From the NCBI RefSeq assembly GCF_018812025.1, contig NC_063057.1, positions 22,243,138-22,307,137 on the forward strand: a DNA stretch of 64,000 nt, given 5' to 3'. Shown in pieces: positions 1 through 10,520 of the stretch (within the stretch, counting starts at the first letter, position 1; each line of letters opens with the position of its first letter). This stretch comes from Megalobrama amblycephala (lineage: Eukaryota > Chordata > Actinopteri > Cypriniformes > Xenocyprididae). The position numbers were made by a program, and so were the translations under genes. The notes under the pieces were generated by a model, which was not told the origin of the DNA, ran no database searches, and was given only the letters and a program-made list of their open reading frames with translations.

Positions 1-80
1 ATCTAGGCTACATGTGAGAGCTTTCTGAAAGACTGATGTGTGTGTGTTATCAACATGTCAGTTTATTAGGCCACAGAGGC

Positions 81-230
81 TGTAATGTTGGACCAAAACG
101 AAACTCAAAGCAGTACTCCAGGCAATGTTGGTTTATTTAATAAAAAGATAAAAATAAAATAAAAATCTTTGTAAGCCAAAAATCCAACAAAAGTTCTTCT
201 CAGAGGAATTAATAACATGAGAGATAAATG

Positions 231-262
<32 letters not shown>

Positions 263-605
263 ACATGGGAAAATAAAAAACTAGACAGAAAACAAAACTA
301 GAGCACATAAACAATCAAATAACTAAGAACACCTTACTTGAGGGGGCTTGGAAGGGCTTGGAAGGGCTTGGAAGGGCTTGGAAGGGCTTGGAAGGGCTTG
401 GAAAAACAGCAGGTAGCACACAGCCAAGACTCAAAAACCAAGTGAGGAACAAAGGGAAAAACACAGCTAAAATACCCTAGGAGAAACAAGGCACAGGTGA
501 CCTGGATAACACTAACAAGAGTAAATGAGGAAGGATTAAGGCAGAGGGGAACACAGTGGACCTCTAGGGGCATGGAGACAAACTACAGGAGGTAGAATGC
601 TGACA
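81..605 (-). mobile_element. LTR-like block (solo LTR, minus strand)
   Basis: Read on the minus strand the block begins TGTCAGCATT at 605 and ends ATTACA at 81, the TG...CA form of an LTR. An AATAAA-type signal lies near its end (around 135-145). No gag or pol is adjacent, so it looks like a solo LTR. No clear target duplication is visible at the chosen edges, so the limits may be off by a few bases. A poly-A run (229-260) and a 10-bp tandem repeat lie inside it. The short frames here are low complexity and not genes. Confidence 0.4.
345..402. repeat. 10-bp tandem repeat
   Basis: About six head-to-tail copies of ggaagggctt. It lies inside the LTR-like block. Confidence 0.85.
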
Positions 606-648
606 AAGTCAGACATATAGTCATTTTTAAACAATAGTTGAGTTAAAT

Positions 649-735
649 AAAACTGCCCAGCACATTGGGCAAACATTTAACCCAACCACTGGGTTAAAAC
701 AACCCAATCACTGGGTTGGTCAATTTTCATGACGC
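649..735. repeat. Short palindromic fish repeat (AACCCA...TGGGTT)
   Basis: Alternating aacccaa / tgggtt segments form nested palindromes. The pattern is typical of a dispersed teleost MITE-like repeat. The remaining sequence from 606 to about 1009 shows no gene. Confidence 0.45.
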
Positions 736-1029
736 ACTGTAAATTCAATTTAGCATTTTTACATATTAAAAAACTGCATTTTCCATATTTCATTTCCAAA
801 AAAGGAAAAACGCATGGATGCAAAAGTACACGGACCTTAAAGTCGAAGAAATGTCAATTTACGAGTTTTCTATTGTAAAATTATTTTTTCTCTCACACTT
901 TCGAGAGCCATGTCTCTGAAACCATGATAATGAAAACGGGCATCTCGGAACACATGGTGACGGGCGAGATTGCTCCCCTCTTATTCCTGTTAAAAAGTCA
1001 ACCCATTCTCACTCACGAGGAGTATCTAA

Positions 1030-1087
1030 CCAATAATGTGACGAGACGTCAGAGGCGGGTGACGTCACGGACCAGGAAACTATAAAG
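1030..1087 (+). promoter_or_regulatory. Promoter-like motifs in DIRS left inverted repeat (CCAAT, CRE, TATA)
   Basis: CCAAT at 1030-1034, the palindromic CRE core TGACGTCA at 1060-1067 and TATAAAG at 1081-1087 are spaced as in a compact Pol II promoter and point into the element. The same three motifs recur inverted in the right end (5617-5674). Promoter function is inference. Confidence 0.55.
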
Positions 1088-1150
1088 CATGCCCAGAACA
1101 AAGAACGCTTGCTTCTGTTGTCTTCAGCAAGCGCTCTGTGTTATCGTGTG

Positions 1151-1247
1151 TCTTATTTGGTGTTGTTTGTCTTATTGCATATAAACAAGTCATGATCTCT
1201 TATTTGGTGTTGTTTGTCTTATTGCATATAAACAAGTCATGATCTCT
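1151..1247. repeat. 47-bp tandem duplication in DIRS leader
   Basis: Two head-to-tail copies (1151-1197 and 1198-1244) are essentially identical, starting tcttatttggtgttg. They lie in the presumed untranslated leader just downstream of the DIRS promoter-like motifs. Their identity implies a recent duplication within this copy. Confidence 0.85.
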
Positions 1248-1329
1248 TCGTCTGAGGACAAGAGTATCTTACACCAATCCATATATTTATATAAAAAAGT
1301 CACGTATTATGGCGAGAAACAGCAGTTGA

Positions 1330-1647
1330 ATGGGAGTTGAGCATGTCCAGGCAGCTCTCGAGGGAGTTGTCTGTGTGCACTGTAAAAACTCACTCACACT
1401 ATGCTCCAGTGTTCCCCGCGGATCGGGTCCCGCTTCTGCTGAGGCAGGGCGGAGGCTTCATTCGTGGGGTTCACAAATGGATCTGACAGAGGGGTTAGAG
1501 ACGGGCGCCGCCCTTTCTCTGCCCTCACCTGCCAGGTTAGGTGCCGTCTCCCAGGTGGAAGCACGCTCTGCGGTTTCTTCCCCCGGTTGGGGCACCGATA
1601 CTCACATGTCCAGCTCCGAGGAGGTGAATATTGTGATATTGATCTGA
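1330..1647 (+). pseudogene. DIRS gag-like ORF1 fragment
   Basis: A 105-codon frame carries features I associate with fish DIRS ORF1 proteins: a Cys-x2-Cys near the start (CVHC), a Gly/Ala/Glu-rich stretch with a WGSQ motif, and an acidic serine-rich end (SSSEEVN). The family assignment rests on recollection and on its place at the 5' end of the element. It is much shorter than a full ORF1, and the sequence from 1648 to about 2900 has only short frames, so the rest has decayed. The 2330-2470 and 2700-2830 stretches are diverged duplicates of one another. Confidence 0.45.
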
Positions 1648-2926
1648 GGACTCGCCACCTCACAGTCACACACATATCGTGTTTCAAAATCACACATTTA
1701 TAACAAATCAATAGTGAACAGCAGTTTGAATCGTGTTTCCCCCTGTGCTACACTACAAAGCGAGTGGGGATGCACGCGATTTATGTGTCGTTTGCTGGGA
1801 GTGGAGCATGCACGTCAGCTCACAACTGACAGTGACGGTGCTCATTCATAAAAATGTCCCGAAGAGAAGCATGCTCTAGCGGGAGTTTTGTAGCTCCACT
1901 CCTGTTGGCTTTATTCTCGAGGGAATAAAAGTCTAACGCAAGGCTTGGATCTCGCGCTTGCCGAGGCAGTGTGTGGATTGAGTTTTCATTAAAGAATATA
2001 TAGCTCAGATCTTGCGCTTGCCAAAGCAGCGCGTAGATTAAGTCTGCAAGAAAGAATATACGGCTCGGGTCTCGCATTTGCCGAGGCTGCGCATAGATCA
2101 CGTGTCAGTAATTTTATATATATATGTATTTATATTTGGAGGGAACTGAGTAGACGGGAGTTTCCCTTTCTCTCTTTTCCTAAAATACCTTGCGAATTAT
2201 TACGAGCTATAATTCTTTTTTGTATTCTAAATATATTCAGCCTGTTCAAAAAAAATCTGTCTGCATTTAATTTGAGAATTAAATGAAATATTGAATACAT
2301 TAAATTCTGAGGAATTTAAAAGAAAATAAAGGAGACCGTTCTGCCAACCCTGCCACCTCGTGTGCTTCAGGGCGCAGTGGTTTCCAGTGTTCATCCAAGA
2401 AAGAGGAGGACTGTAGAGCGGTCAGTTCAAATGTTTCCTGCCGGTTCGCCGTTTCAGGGCACTGGACTGACCGTTCATCCAAAGAAAGTGTCGCCACCTG
2501 TGCTCCCCCGCAGAAAGCTTGGGGACAGGGACAGGCTGAAGTCTTTGTGGGGTAACACAGATCTGCGGACTGTAATTATCACCAAGAAGGCTTCGAAGAG
2601 GTCCTGATGCCAGTGGCGCGGGACATTGGAGGGCAGTCCCCTCCAGAGAGGGTCGGGTATTAAAATACTTGGTACCCATCCCTCTTTGGTGCCCTCAGGG
2701 GACCGTTCTGCTAACCCTGCCACCCAGTGTGCTTCAGGGCGCAGCGGTCTCCACCGACCCTCTGAGGAGGGCCGGTCATCACTTGATTCGGCTGTTCCTT
2801 GCCGGTTTGCCACTTCAGGGCGTCGAGTCAAGTGCTCAATAAACACCAGAGGCCAGTCTCGAGAGACTGGTTCCGTTAGTAAATTTTCTGGCAGAATGGC
2901 AACTTCTCCCAAATATTTCAAAATGG

Positions 2927-3690
2927 GTGCTGCTCACAATAGAAAAGGGTTACAAATTCAGGTCTCGCCTGCCCCAGTTTAATGGGGTCCTTCCCACAGT
3001 GGTGGCCCCCGAGCAGTCTCTGGTAATGGAACAGGAGGTTATGGCGCTCTTGCAAAAAGGAGCTATAGAAGGGGTTCTCCTCCCAGCAAGCTGTCATGGT
3101 TTTACAACCAATACTTTATTGTTCCAAAGAAGGATGGAGGGTTATCCCACAGATCAGGTCCGAGGACTAGTTTGTTGCGATAGACCTGAAAGATGCTTAC
3201 TTTCATGTATCCATCCATCCTCAACACAGGAAGTTCCTCAGGTTTGCTTTCGGGGGCGAAGCTTACCTGTACAGGGTTCTTCCCTTCGGCTTTATCACCC
3301 CGCACATTTACGAAGTGCATGGATGCAGCTCTGGCTCCACTGAGACTCCAGGGCATCCGCGTACTGAACTATATAGACGACTGGTCGATTATAGCTCAAA
3401 CAGAACATCTGGCAGTTCAAGAGCAAATCGAGATGTTGTTCTGCCACACATGAAGAGGTTTGTCCTGAGGCTCAATGGCAAGAAAAGTGTGCTGGTTCCG
3501 GCTCAAATTACCAACTACTTAGGGATAGTTTGGGACTGCACCACGATGTATGCACATCTGTCTCCTGCTTGTGTGAGTTCCATCCTCAATGCCGTGAATG
3601 GGGTGAAACAGACTTTTGTTTTAAAGACTGTTGTGTCTCATGGCAGCCGGGTCCAACGGGATACCTTTTTGGCTTGCTGCACATGAGACC
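2927..3690 (+). pseudogene. DIRS reverse transcriptase, frameshifted
   Basis: RT homology is spread over three frames. The first (2927-3343) has EQSLVMEQEVMALLQKGAIE, typical of the N-terminal fingers of DIRS RT. The second (3193-3453) has FTKCMDAALAPLR followed by the catalytic NYIDDW (3370-3381), and the third (3315-3686) continues the connection region. The catalytic YxDD is intact but no single frame spans the domain. A functional enzyme would copy the element RNA before recombinase-mediated insertion. This copy is broken by indels. Confidence 0.75.
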
Positions 3691-4675
3691 CTTGCAGTGG
3701 TGGCTCAGGACCCAGGGGTTTTCTCCGAGGGGAAATCCTTTTCGCACGATCAAAGTCACGCGGCGATGCCTTTGTGCTCTGGTCGTGTGGAAAAAGCCTT
3801 GTTTCCTGTCCCAAGTATCTGTGTTGGGGGTTCCTTGTCGTCGCGTAATGCTTACGACGGATGCTTCCCTCACGGGCTGGGGGGGGGGGGGGGCGATCAT
3901 GAGTGGTCGCTCAGCTCAGGGTCTCTGGGAGGACCATCAGAGTTCCTGGCACATAAATCGGCTGGAAATGATGGTGCTATTTCTTGCAGTAAAATACTTC
4001 CTCCCAGACCTGAGGGCCCATCACATGTTGGTCCGCATGGACAACATGTCGGTGGTCTCATATCAACCATCAGGGGGGTCTGCGGTCTCGCCAACTATGC
4101 AATTGGCCCGTCAGATCCTCCTGTGGGCCCATGGGAAGCTCCTCTCACTGAGAGCAGCTTACATCCCAGGGCATCAAAATGTGGGAACAGACGCCCTGTC
4201 GAGGCAGGGGCCGAGGCCCGGGGAATGGAGACTCCACCCCAAGTTGGTGGAGCTCACTTTGGAAAACTTTGGTCGAGCGGAAGTCGACCTATTTACTTCA
4301 GGGGAATCAACCCAGTGTCCACTGTGGTTCTCACTATCTCATCCAGCACCATTGGGTCTGGATACCATGATACAGACGTGGCCGAGGCTGCATCTGTATG
4401 CATTTCCCCGTTCGCTCTGCTCCTGGGAGTTCTGGAGACTGCTCCCCGATGGAGCTTCCTCTCAGGCAGGACCTCCTGTCTCAAGCGGGCGGCATGATAA
4501 TTCATCCACGCCCAGAACTACAGAGACTGTGGGCCTGGCCTCTGAGGGGGCCAGGCTCATATATGCTGGTCTCCCAACTGAGGTTGTGGAGACCATACTC
4601 CACTTCAGAGCTCCCTCCATGAGGAAGTTGTATGCGGCCATTTCGGCCATGCTCCTCTTGGGGATTCCTCGGTAG
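3530..4675 (+). pseudogene. DIRS RNase H region
   Basis: A 381-codon frame holds a recognisable RNase H: LTTDASLTGWG (first Asp), NRLEMM (Glu), VRMDNMSVVSY (second Asp) and a GHQNVGTDALSR terminal motif. It is followed by the tether typical of DIRS elements (DLFTSGEST...). The glycine run at 3882-3895 is a poly-G slip and a probable frameshift site. The reading continues from the RT block in another frame, so it is the 3' part of a broken RT/RH ORF. Confidence 0.75.
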
Positions 4676-4759
4676 GTCGAGGCCTCCCTTTTTATACGCT
4701 TCCTCCGTGGTACTCTGAGGCTGAGGCCTTCAGTACGTACAAGGACTCCGGCCTGGGAC

Positions 4760-5425
4760 TTGGCCGTGGTATTAGAAGGGTTAGCTGAGGCTCCCTTCGA
4801 ACCACTAGAGGAAGTTTCAGAGAAATTCCTCACCCTAAAGACCATATTTCTACTGGCTATTTCATCTCTTAAAAGAATAGGAGATCTTCAAGCACTTTCA
4901 GTTGCTCCTTCATGTCTGGAATTCGCACCTGGAATGGTCAAAGCATTCCTGCACACTAGACCAGGCTATATGCCTAAGGTCCCCACCAACGTCCCAGGTC
5001 CCATTGTACTTCAGGCCGCCTATCTTCCTCCATTTACAACTTTGGATCAGGAGAAACTCAATCTGCTCTGCCCAGTGAGTGCTTTAGATGCATATGTCCA
5101 CAGAGCTGCCCTATGGGGCAAAACAGATCAATTGTTTGTGTGTTACGGGTCTCATAAGGAAGGAGGCCCAGCATCTAAGCAGAGAATGAGCAAGTGGGTG
5201 GTCGAGGCTATCTCACTTGCTTATGAGGCGGCCGGACAGCCATCTCCATTAGCTGTCCGTGTCTACTCTACTAGGGGTATGGCGGCCTCAAAGGCCTTAA
5301 TGTCAGGAGTATCCATTAATGACATATGTGATTCAGCTGGATGGTCATCCCAGCACACATTTATTAGGTTTTACAACCTGGACGTAGGCTCCACTCCGGG
5401 GTCCTCAGTTCTGTCTACAAGATAA
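4760..5425 (+). pseudogene. DIRS tyrosine recombinase (C-terminal part)
   Basis: A 221-codon frame matches the catalytic half of the tyrosine recombinase of fish DIRS elements. The first catalytic Arg lies in SSLKRIGDLQAL. The box II position reads YSTRGMAAS, where the usual pattern is H-S-T-R, so the box II His is replaced by Tyr while the Arg remains. The end has GWSSQHTFIRFYNLDV with the Tyr nucleophile. The N-terminal part lies upstream in other frames. The enzyme would circularise and insert the DNA product, and the altered residue argues that this copy is inactive. Confidence 0.8.
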
Positions 5426-5455
5426 CAGACAGGTACTTGGTCTTACGGCGTAGTT

Positions 5456-5791
5456 GGGACAGTTCCCATGAAAGGGAATGTCTCGGGTCACTTGTGTAAC
5501 TCTGGTTCCCTGAATAGGGAGCGAGACGCTACGTCGCGTTGCCGTACCCCCGGCATAACTGTGAGCGTCTTGCTTTAGCCATAATCCAGAAGCTAGCATT
5601 CTTTGTTCTGGGTATGCTTTATAGTTTCCTGGTCTGTGACGTCACCCGCCTCTGACGTTTCGTCACATTATTGGTTCGATACAAGAGTGCTTCACGACGC
5701 AATCACGCAGAAGGTTCCCATAACGTCATATGACGTAGCGTCTCATTCCCTATTCAGGGAACCAGGGTTACACAAGTAACCCGAGACGTTT
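5456..5791. repeat. DIRS right terminal hairpin with inverted promoter motifs
   Basis: The stretch 5485-5545 (tcgggtcact...gacgctacgtcg) is inverted at 5733-5791, making a hairpin of about 60-bp arms. The loop contains the inverted-repeat copy of the left end. On the minus strand the loop has CCAAT (5670-5674), TGACGTCA (5637-5644) and TATAAAG (5617-5623). This matches the internal complementary region plus right ITR arrangement of DIRS elements. Diverged copies stand alone at 11277-11646 and 41498-41774. Confidence 0.75.
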
Positions 5792-5921
5792 TCTTTATTT
5801 TGCAAAAAGCACAACATTTTGTGTACACAAATAAAAAAAGACTTTTTACAAAGTAGAATGGTGTAAAATTTTTAATTGTATGTCCAAAATTTACGGAGTA
5901 TTTTGAGTCTCTTTCACACTG

Positions 5922-6030
5922 ATAAGGCAAGGCAGGGCAAGGCAATTTTATTTGTATAGCACATTTCATACACAATGGTAATTCAAAGTGCTTTACATAA
6001 AGAAGAATAATAAGAAAAAAGCAAGGTGGT
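5922..6030 (-). repeat. LINE-type 3' tail repeat
   Basis: The segment starts with ggcaaggcaggg copies and continues tttatttgtatagcacattt...caaagtgctttacat. This is the common teleost LINE/SINE tail pattern in reverse orientation. It lies about 120 bp before the SNTX exon acceptor. No coding sequence is present in 5792-6152. Confidence 0.5.
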
Positions 6031-6152
6031 ATCGCCGGCGCCACCGCCAACTCCAGAGTGTTAAATTATTAGTCTTATAGATACAACATCAGTATGTTTA
6101 CTTCAACAGTACATTGTGTCCTCATGCATAACTGTTAATGTTCTCATTTCAG

Positions 6153-7859
6153 GTGTTACTCTGTGGGATAAGAAGTCACTGAGTGAAGATTTGGACAGTC
6201 ATCGAAAGCCCACGACAGATGTGAAGTTCAGTTGCTCCGACTCTCTCTCTGATAAGTCCAGTCTCCTAGATGTAAACGCTTCCCTGAAGGCCAGCTTCTT
6301 GGGAGGGCTGGTGGAGGTGGGAGGATCTGCCAAGTTTCTGCGTGACACCAAATCCTCAAACCAACAGTCCAGAGTTGCAATGTATTACAAAGAAACCACA
6401 AGATTTGAACAACTCACCATGACCCATCTGGGCCGAATCACCTACCCTGAGGTGTTTGACCAGAAAACTGCGACTCATGTGGTCACGGCTGTACTGTACG
6501 GAGCTCAGGCCGTCATGGTGTTTGATCGGACATTTTCAGAAGAGGAAAACAAGAAGAAGATTGAGGGAGAACTGTATATCATGGTCAAGGCCATCCCTGG
6601 AATTTCCATTGAGGGAAGAGCAGATGTAAAAATGGCAGACGGTGATAAGAAAATGGCTGAGAACATCTCCTGCACATTTTATGGTGATGTCCACCTTGAT
6701 CAGAACCCCACCACATACAAAGAGGCCCTAGAGGTGTACAAGAAGCTCCCCGCTATCCTGAAGGAGAATCCACAGAATGCTGTTCCAATAAAAGTCTGGC
6801 TCTATCCTCTTTCTCTACTGGATAAAAAAGCAGCTAAGTTGGAGAGAGAAATCACCACACATCTGGTTTCCAGCGTTGAAGATATAATAGAGGGGCTGGT
6901 AGAGGCAGAGAGGACAAGCAACGATCTCTCCAATAATACACTGGTAAATGTTTTCAGAGACGTCAAAGAGAGGCTGCGCTTATTTCAGGGTTCTCTTAAC
7001 ATTTACAAAACAGTGATCCTGAAAGCAGTGGCCAAGGTCTTGCCTGCTATACGAGGAGGAGAGATGGGGGAGAAGTCACTGGAAGACATCCTGAAGATCC
7101 ACTACCACTCCCATTTTAAAGCTGACCTGCTTATCCAGTGGTTAGATCAGGCAAAGTCTGAACTTGACCTCTTGAGTACTCAAACCAAGATGCTGGAGGG
7201 AATCAAAACTGAAGACTCAAACCATCTCTACACCATCTTCCTTAATCCTGATATTGATGTTGTGGTGTGCTTGACCTTCACATCTCTGAAGTATGAAGAC
7301 CAGGATCTTTCAAACCTGAAGGAGTTTGTGGATTCTGAAGAGTTCAAGAAGCTAGAAGTGGTAGTGCAAAAGTCCTCTAGCATGTTCATAACAGAAGAGT
7401 GGTTCAACAAGCCTGATGTTGTTTTAAAGATGAGAGAGATCTTGCATCTTTTCAAAAGTTTTTCAGAGGCTAACAAAAATGAAAAGAGATACCGTTTCAT
7501 TATTTCTGCCATCTCTGATCCATCCAGTCCAGGCTCCTCCATCTATCTGTATGAAAAAGGGAAGCTGACAAACACACAGTTCCAGCCCGTGTCGAAGCCT
7601 CCCCCACCAGAAGTGAAGGAAATGAAGGAGCGCAGTGTGTCCCTGAAACTGCAGAAGTCCCCGACTGGAGAAACTGTGCAGTACAGAGTGGAGTACAAGC
7701 AGGTGAAAGAGGAAGAGTGGCTTGCCAAAAACACACCTGATAAAGACTTTACTCTGACTGGATTGGAGTTAGGAAAGCAGTACCTGATCCGCTACAGGAT
7801 TGTGGGTAAAGTGGGAGTGAGTGAAGCCAGTGACACTATCGGCCCCATACCGCCTTCAG
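6153..7859 (+). CDS. SNTX-like gene, large exon (MACPF-like, helical, thioredoxin-like and FN3 domains)
   Basis: Stonustoxin/neoverrucotoxin-like family protein, a large teleost family of mostly non-venom, probably immune-related genes. The exon is bounded by an acceptor (tctcatttcag) ending at 6152 and a donor (gtaagt) at 7860, and enters and leaves in phase 1. It encodes about 569 residues without a stop. It opens with VTLWDKKSL, the family's exon-2 start. Residues 1 to ~240 form the MACPF/CDC-like part, ~240-350 the helical FAT-like segment, ~355-480 the thioredoxin-like domain, and ~485-567 an FN3 domain starting at the PPPPEV linker and ending near SDTIGPIP. The frame extends a few codons into introns on both sides, which are not part of the gene. 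The first coding exon is not visible upstream. The DIRS copy at 1.0-5.8 kb probably lies in intron 1. Pore formation is known only for the venom members and is not implied here. Confidence 0.9.
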
Positions 7860-8524
7860 GTAAGTGCCATATGCACTTTTTTGCATTAATCTTTACTTAA
7901 AAAAATAAAAATTACATATATATTCACACTGTCAATGTTTGTATTGACAACCATATTTCCTAACAGGTGTGGTTATTAATAAATGTGTAACATGTTGTAA
8001 AGTGTTTCCTATCCGACTGGGTAGCACTTTATTTTACAGTACGTGTACTTTCCTGGTACATATATAGTAATTATATTGTACATACAGGTAAAAGAGTGGT
8101 AAAACAAAGTACTTACCTGACATGTTTGTACATGGAAACTAATAAGAAACACTGCTGTACTTTCCAACGGTACATACATGGTAATTACTTTGTACTAGTA
8201 GTGATAGTAATAGTGTTGGGTAATAACAGGCACTTACTTGTAGTGTCCGTATATGGTAACTAACAGACACATTACTGTACTTACTAATGGTATGTACATG
8301 GTAACTATGTTGTACTTACAGCCAAGTGTGGACACACATAAGGGACACTTACTCACAGTGTATGCATGTTAACAACAGTACAAAACAGAGGCTTACCAAA
8401 CAGTGTTTTCTCACTGATGCCATTTAAAAAAAAAAAATTCTCAAGAAATAAAGTAATTGTGCATCTTATTTTACATTCCTTACTAGTTAATATGCTTGAG
8501 TTTATTTTTACTTTACAAAGGTAA

Positions 8525-9008
8525 AAGAGCTGGTAATTCCTATGTAATGTTTATGTACAAGGGTGCACTTTATTTTACTGTCCTATTTACATGTACTTAC
8601 TATGAACGTACTAGTGAATATACCAATTAGTTAATGTGTAAGTTACACCTGTGGCTGGTTGCATAAACTTAGCCTCTATGTTAAGACTGTGACTTAAGAT
8701 CTAGTCTGACCAACTAGCAGTTAGTTAGGGCTAATCAGTCTTACTTTTCTGATTCAAATTAGGCTGATCTACCTTTTTATGTAACTGACTTTACAAAGTT
8801 AGTAACAGTCCTGAAGAAAAAAATAGATGACTTTAGCTTTAAGACTAGTCTAAGCAGTTTATGCAACTGGCCACTGGTAAGACCTGGTAATTCCTATGTA
8901 ATGTTTATGTACAAGGATGCACTTTATTTTACAGTCCTATTCCCATGTACTTACTATGAACGTACTAGTGAATATACCAGTTAGTTAATGCGTAAGTTAC
9001 ACATTACT
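8525..9008. repeat. Direct repeats flanking a small TIR element (8651-8874)
   Basis: About 120 bp (aattcctatgtaatgtttat... to ...taagttacac) is repeated at roughly 8535-8650 and 8886-9005, both within the fold-back element. Between them, 8651-8874 begins gtggctggttgcataaact and ends agtttatgcaactggccac. These are near-perfect terminal inverted repeats of a ~224-bp MITE. No frame of note is present. Confidence 0.65.
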
Positions 9009-9432
9009 TAGGTTGGGGGGTTCCTGTTATTACCCACAATTGTCTGTAAGTACTACATAGTTATTATGTATATACCATTAGTAAGTACAGAAATGTGTCT
9101 TACAAGTTACCATAAATAAGTGTCTGTTATTACCCACACTTGTCCATAAGTACTACATAGTTACTATATACATACCATTAGTAAGTACAGTAATGTGTCT
9201 GTTAGTTACCATATACGGACACTGTAAGTAAGTGCCTGTTATTACCCAACACTTGTCTATAGGTACAAAGTAATTACCATTGGAAAGTACAGCAGTGTTT
9301 CTTATTAGTTTCCATGTACAAACATGTCAGGTAAGTACCTTGTGTTACCACTCTTTTACCTGTATGTACAATATAATTACTATATATGTACCAGGAAAGT
9401 ACATGTACTGTAAAATAGCAGTACTGTAAAAT

Positions 9433-10031
9433 GCCAGCAGCCATATCACCCTGTAGCCCAAGACCGGTTGCCCACTGAAGCTAAGCAGGGCTGAGCCTGG
9501 TTAGTACCTGGATGGGAGACCTCCTGGGAAAACCAGGTAGCTGCTGGAAGAGGTGTTGGTAAGGCCAGCAGGGGGTGCTCACCCTGTGGTCTGTGTGGGT
9601 CCTAATGCCCCAGTATAGTGACGGGGACACTGTACTGTAACAAGCACCGTCCTTCGGATGAGACGTTAAACCGAGGTCCTGACTCTCTGTGGTCATTAAA
9701 AATCCCATGGCACTTCTCGTAAAGAGTAGGGGTGTAACCCCGGTGTCCTGGCCAAATTCCCTCCATAGGCCCTTACCAATCACGGCCTCCTAATAATCCC
9801 CATCCATTGAATTGGCTCTTTCACTCTCTCTCCTCTCCACCTTCAGCTGGTGTGTGGTGAGCGCACTGGCGCCGTTGTACTGTGGCTGCCGTCGCATCAT
9901 CCAAGTGGATGCTGCACACTGGTGGTGGATGAGGAGAGACCCCTGATATGATTGTAAAGCGCTTTGGGTGTACAGTAGTACATATGAAAGCGCTATATAA
10001 ATGCCTCATTCATTCATTCATTCATTCATTC
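9433..10031 (+). mobile_element. 5S rRNA-derived SINE (SINE3 type)
   Basis: The first ~115 bases resemble 5S rRNA. The internal Pol III control elements are clear: box A-like aagctaagcaggg at 9479-9491 and box C ggttagtacctggatgggag from 9499. A ~450-bp body follows, ending in gcgctatataaatg and a (CATT)n tail at 10006-10031. This architecture is that of zebrafish SINE3. The 5S part is diverged (for example at the loop after caccctg), so it is not a functional 5S gene. It inserted into the right arm of the fold-back element. The aaaat before it and after its tail may be the target duplication. Confidence 0.9.
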
Positions 10032-10251
10032 AAAATAAAGTGCTACCAAAATGATAATAAAAAACAATAAACGGCTCATAATTAAAATAAAACACAAAAA
10101 AAACAACAACAAATAATCATCTTAAAACACAAAACTGTTGACTCTTCAGCCATTTCTGCTGAAAGAGCTCTCTCTAAACTTGAGATGGTGGCTTGTATCC
10201 AGAAGGTTCAAAACGACAATCATCACTGACAACTGTGGTAAAACGTAAAAG

Positions 10252-10252
10252 A

Positions 10253-10290
<38 letters not shown>
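10252..10290. repeat. (CTAT)n microsatellite
   Basis: Nine to ten pure tetranucleotide copies. The surrounding 10047-10326 is plain intronic sequence with no frame. Confidence 0.95.
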
Positions 10291-10520
10291 GTCAATTTGT
10301 CTGTCGCTGTCCGTATTACATAATACTGTAATAAAGACAAAGTAACTGAGATCCACTGGAGGAAAGTCGTGGAGAACCCGTGCAGTTTTATTCCATTACA
10401 AGATCAAACAAAACATAACATAAACTTGACTTAGCATGGTTTGGCATGTCTTGATCTTGGCAAACAAAGAACAGGAACAAACTCAACAAACAGTGGTACA
10501 AGGAACAATGCTTAACTATA

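Larger units (their letters stand above)
1010..5791 (+). mobile_element. DIRS-type retroelement (tyrosine recombinase retrotransposon), decayed
   Basis: Inverted ends are visible: about 1018-1112 is the reverse complement of about 5591-5680 with few mismatches. Between them, on the + strand, lie pieces of a gag-like ORF, a reverse transcriptase with YIDD (3370-3381), an RNase H with TTDAS and an MDN motif, and a phage-type tyrosine recombinase. That order and the absence of an aspartic protease or DDE integrase define DIRS elements, which integrate with a tyrosine recombinase and make no target duplication. Several frameshifts and stops separate the domains, so this copy is dead. It sits upstream of the SNTX-like exon, presumably in its first intron. 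The right end adds a hairpin (5456-5791). Confidence 0.85.
8023..10046. mobile_element. Fold-back (palindromic) DNA element interrupted by a SINE
   Basis: The left arm starts gtagcactttattttacagta at 8021 and runs to about 8400. The right arm (about 9005-9425) is its reverse complement with few differences, for example acctgacatgtttgtacatgg versus its complement near 9320. The outer end of the right arm (aaaataaagtgctacc) is found only at 10032-10047, beyond a 5S SINE. So the SINE split the right terminus. There is no transposase. It lies in the large intron of the SNTX-like gene. Confidence 0.75.

Noticed and set aside
3530..4497. Two overlapping DIRS frames as separate genes
   Set aside because: Only the 3530-4675 frame carries RNase H motifs; the 3631-4497 frame is a shadow.
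7228..7736. Minus-strand frames opposite the SNTX exon
   Set aside because: Shadows of the sense coding sequence; the sense strand has splice sites and clear domains.
9433..9545. A 5S rRNA gene
   Set aside because: The 5S-like region is diverged and continues into a SINE body with a CATT tail, so it is a SINE head, not an rRNA gene.
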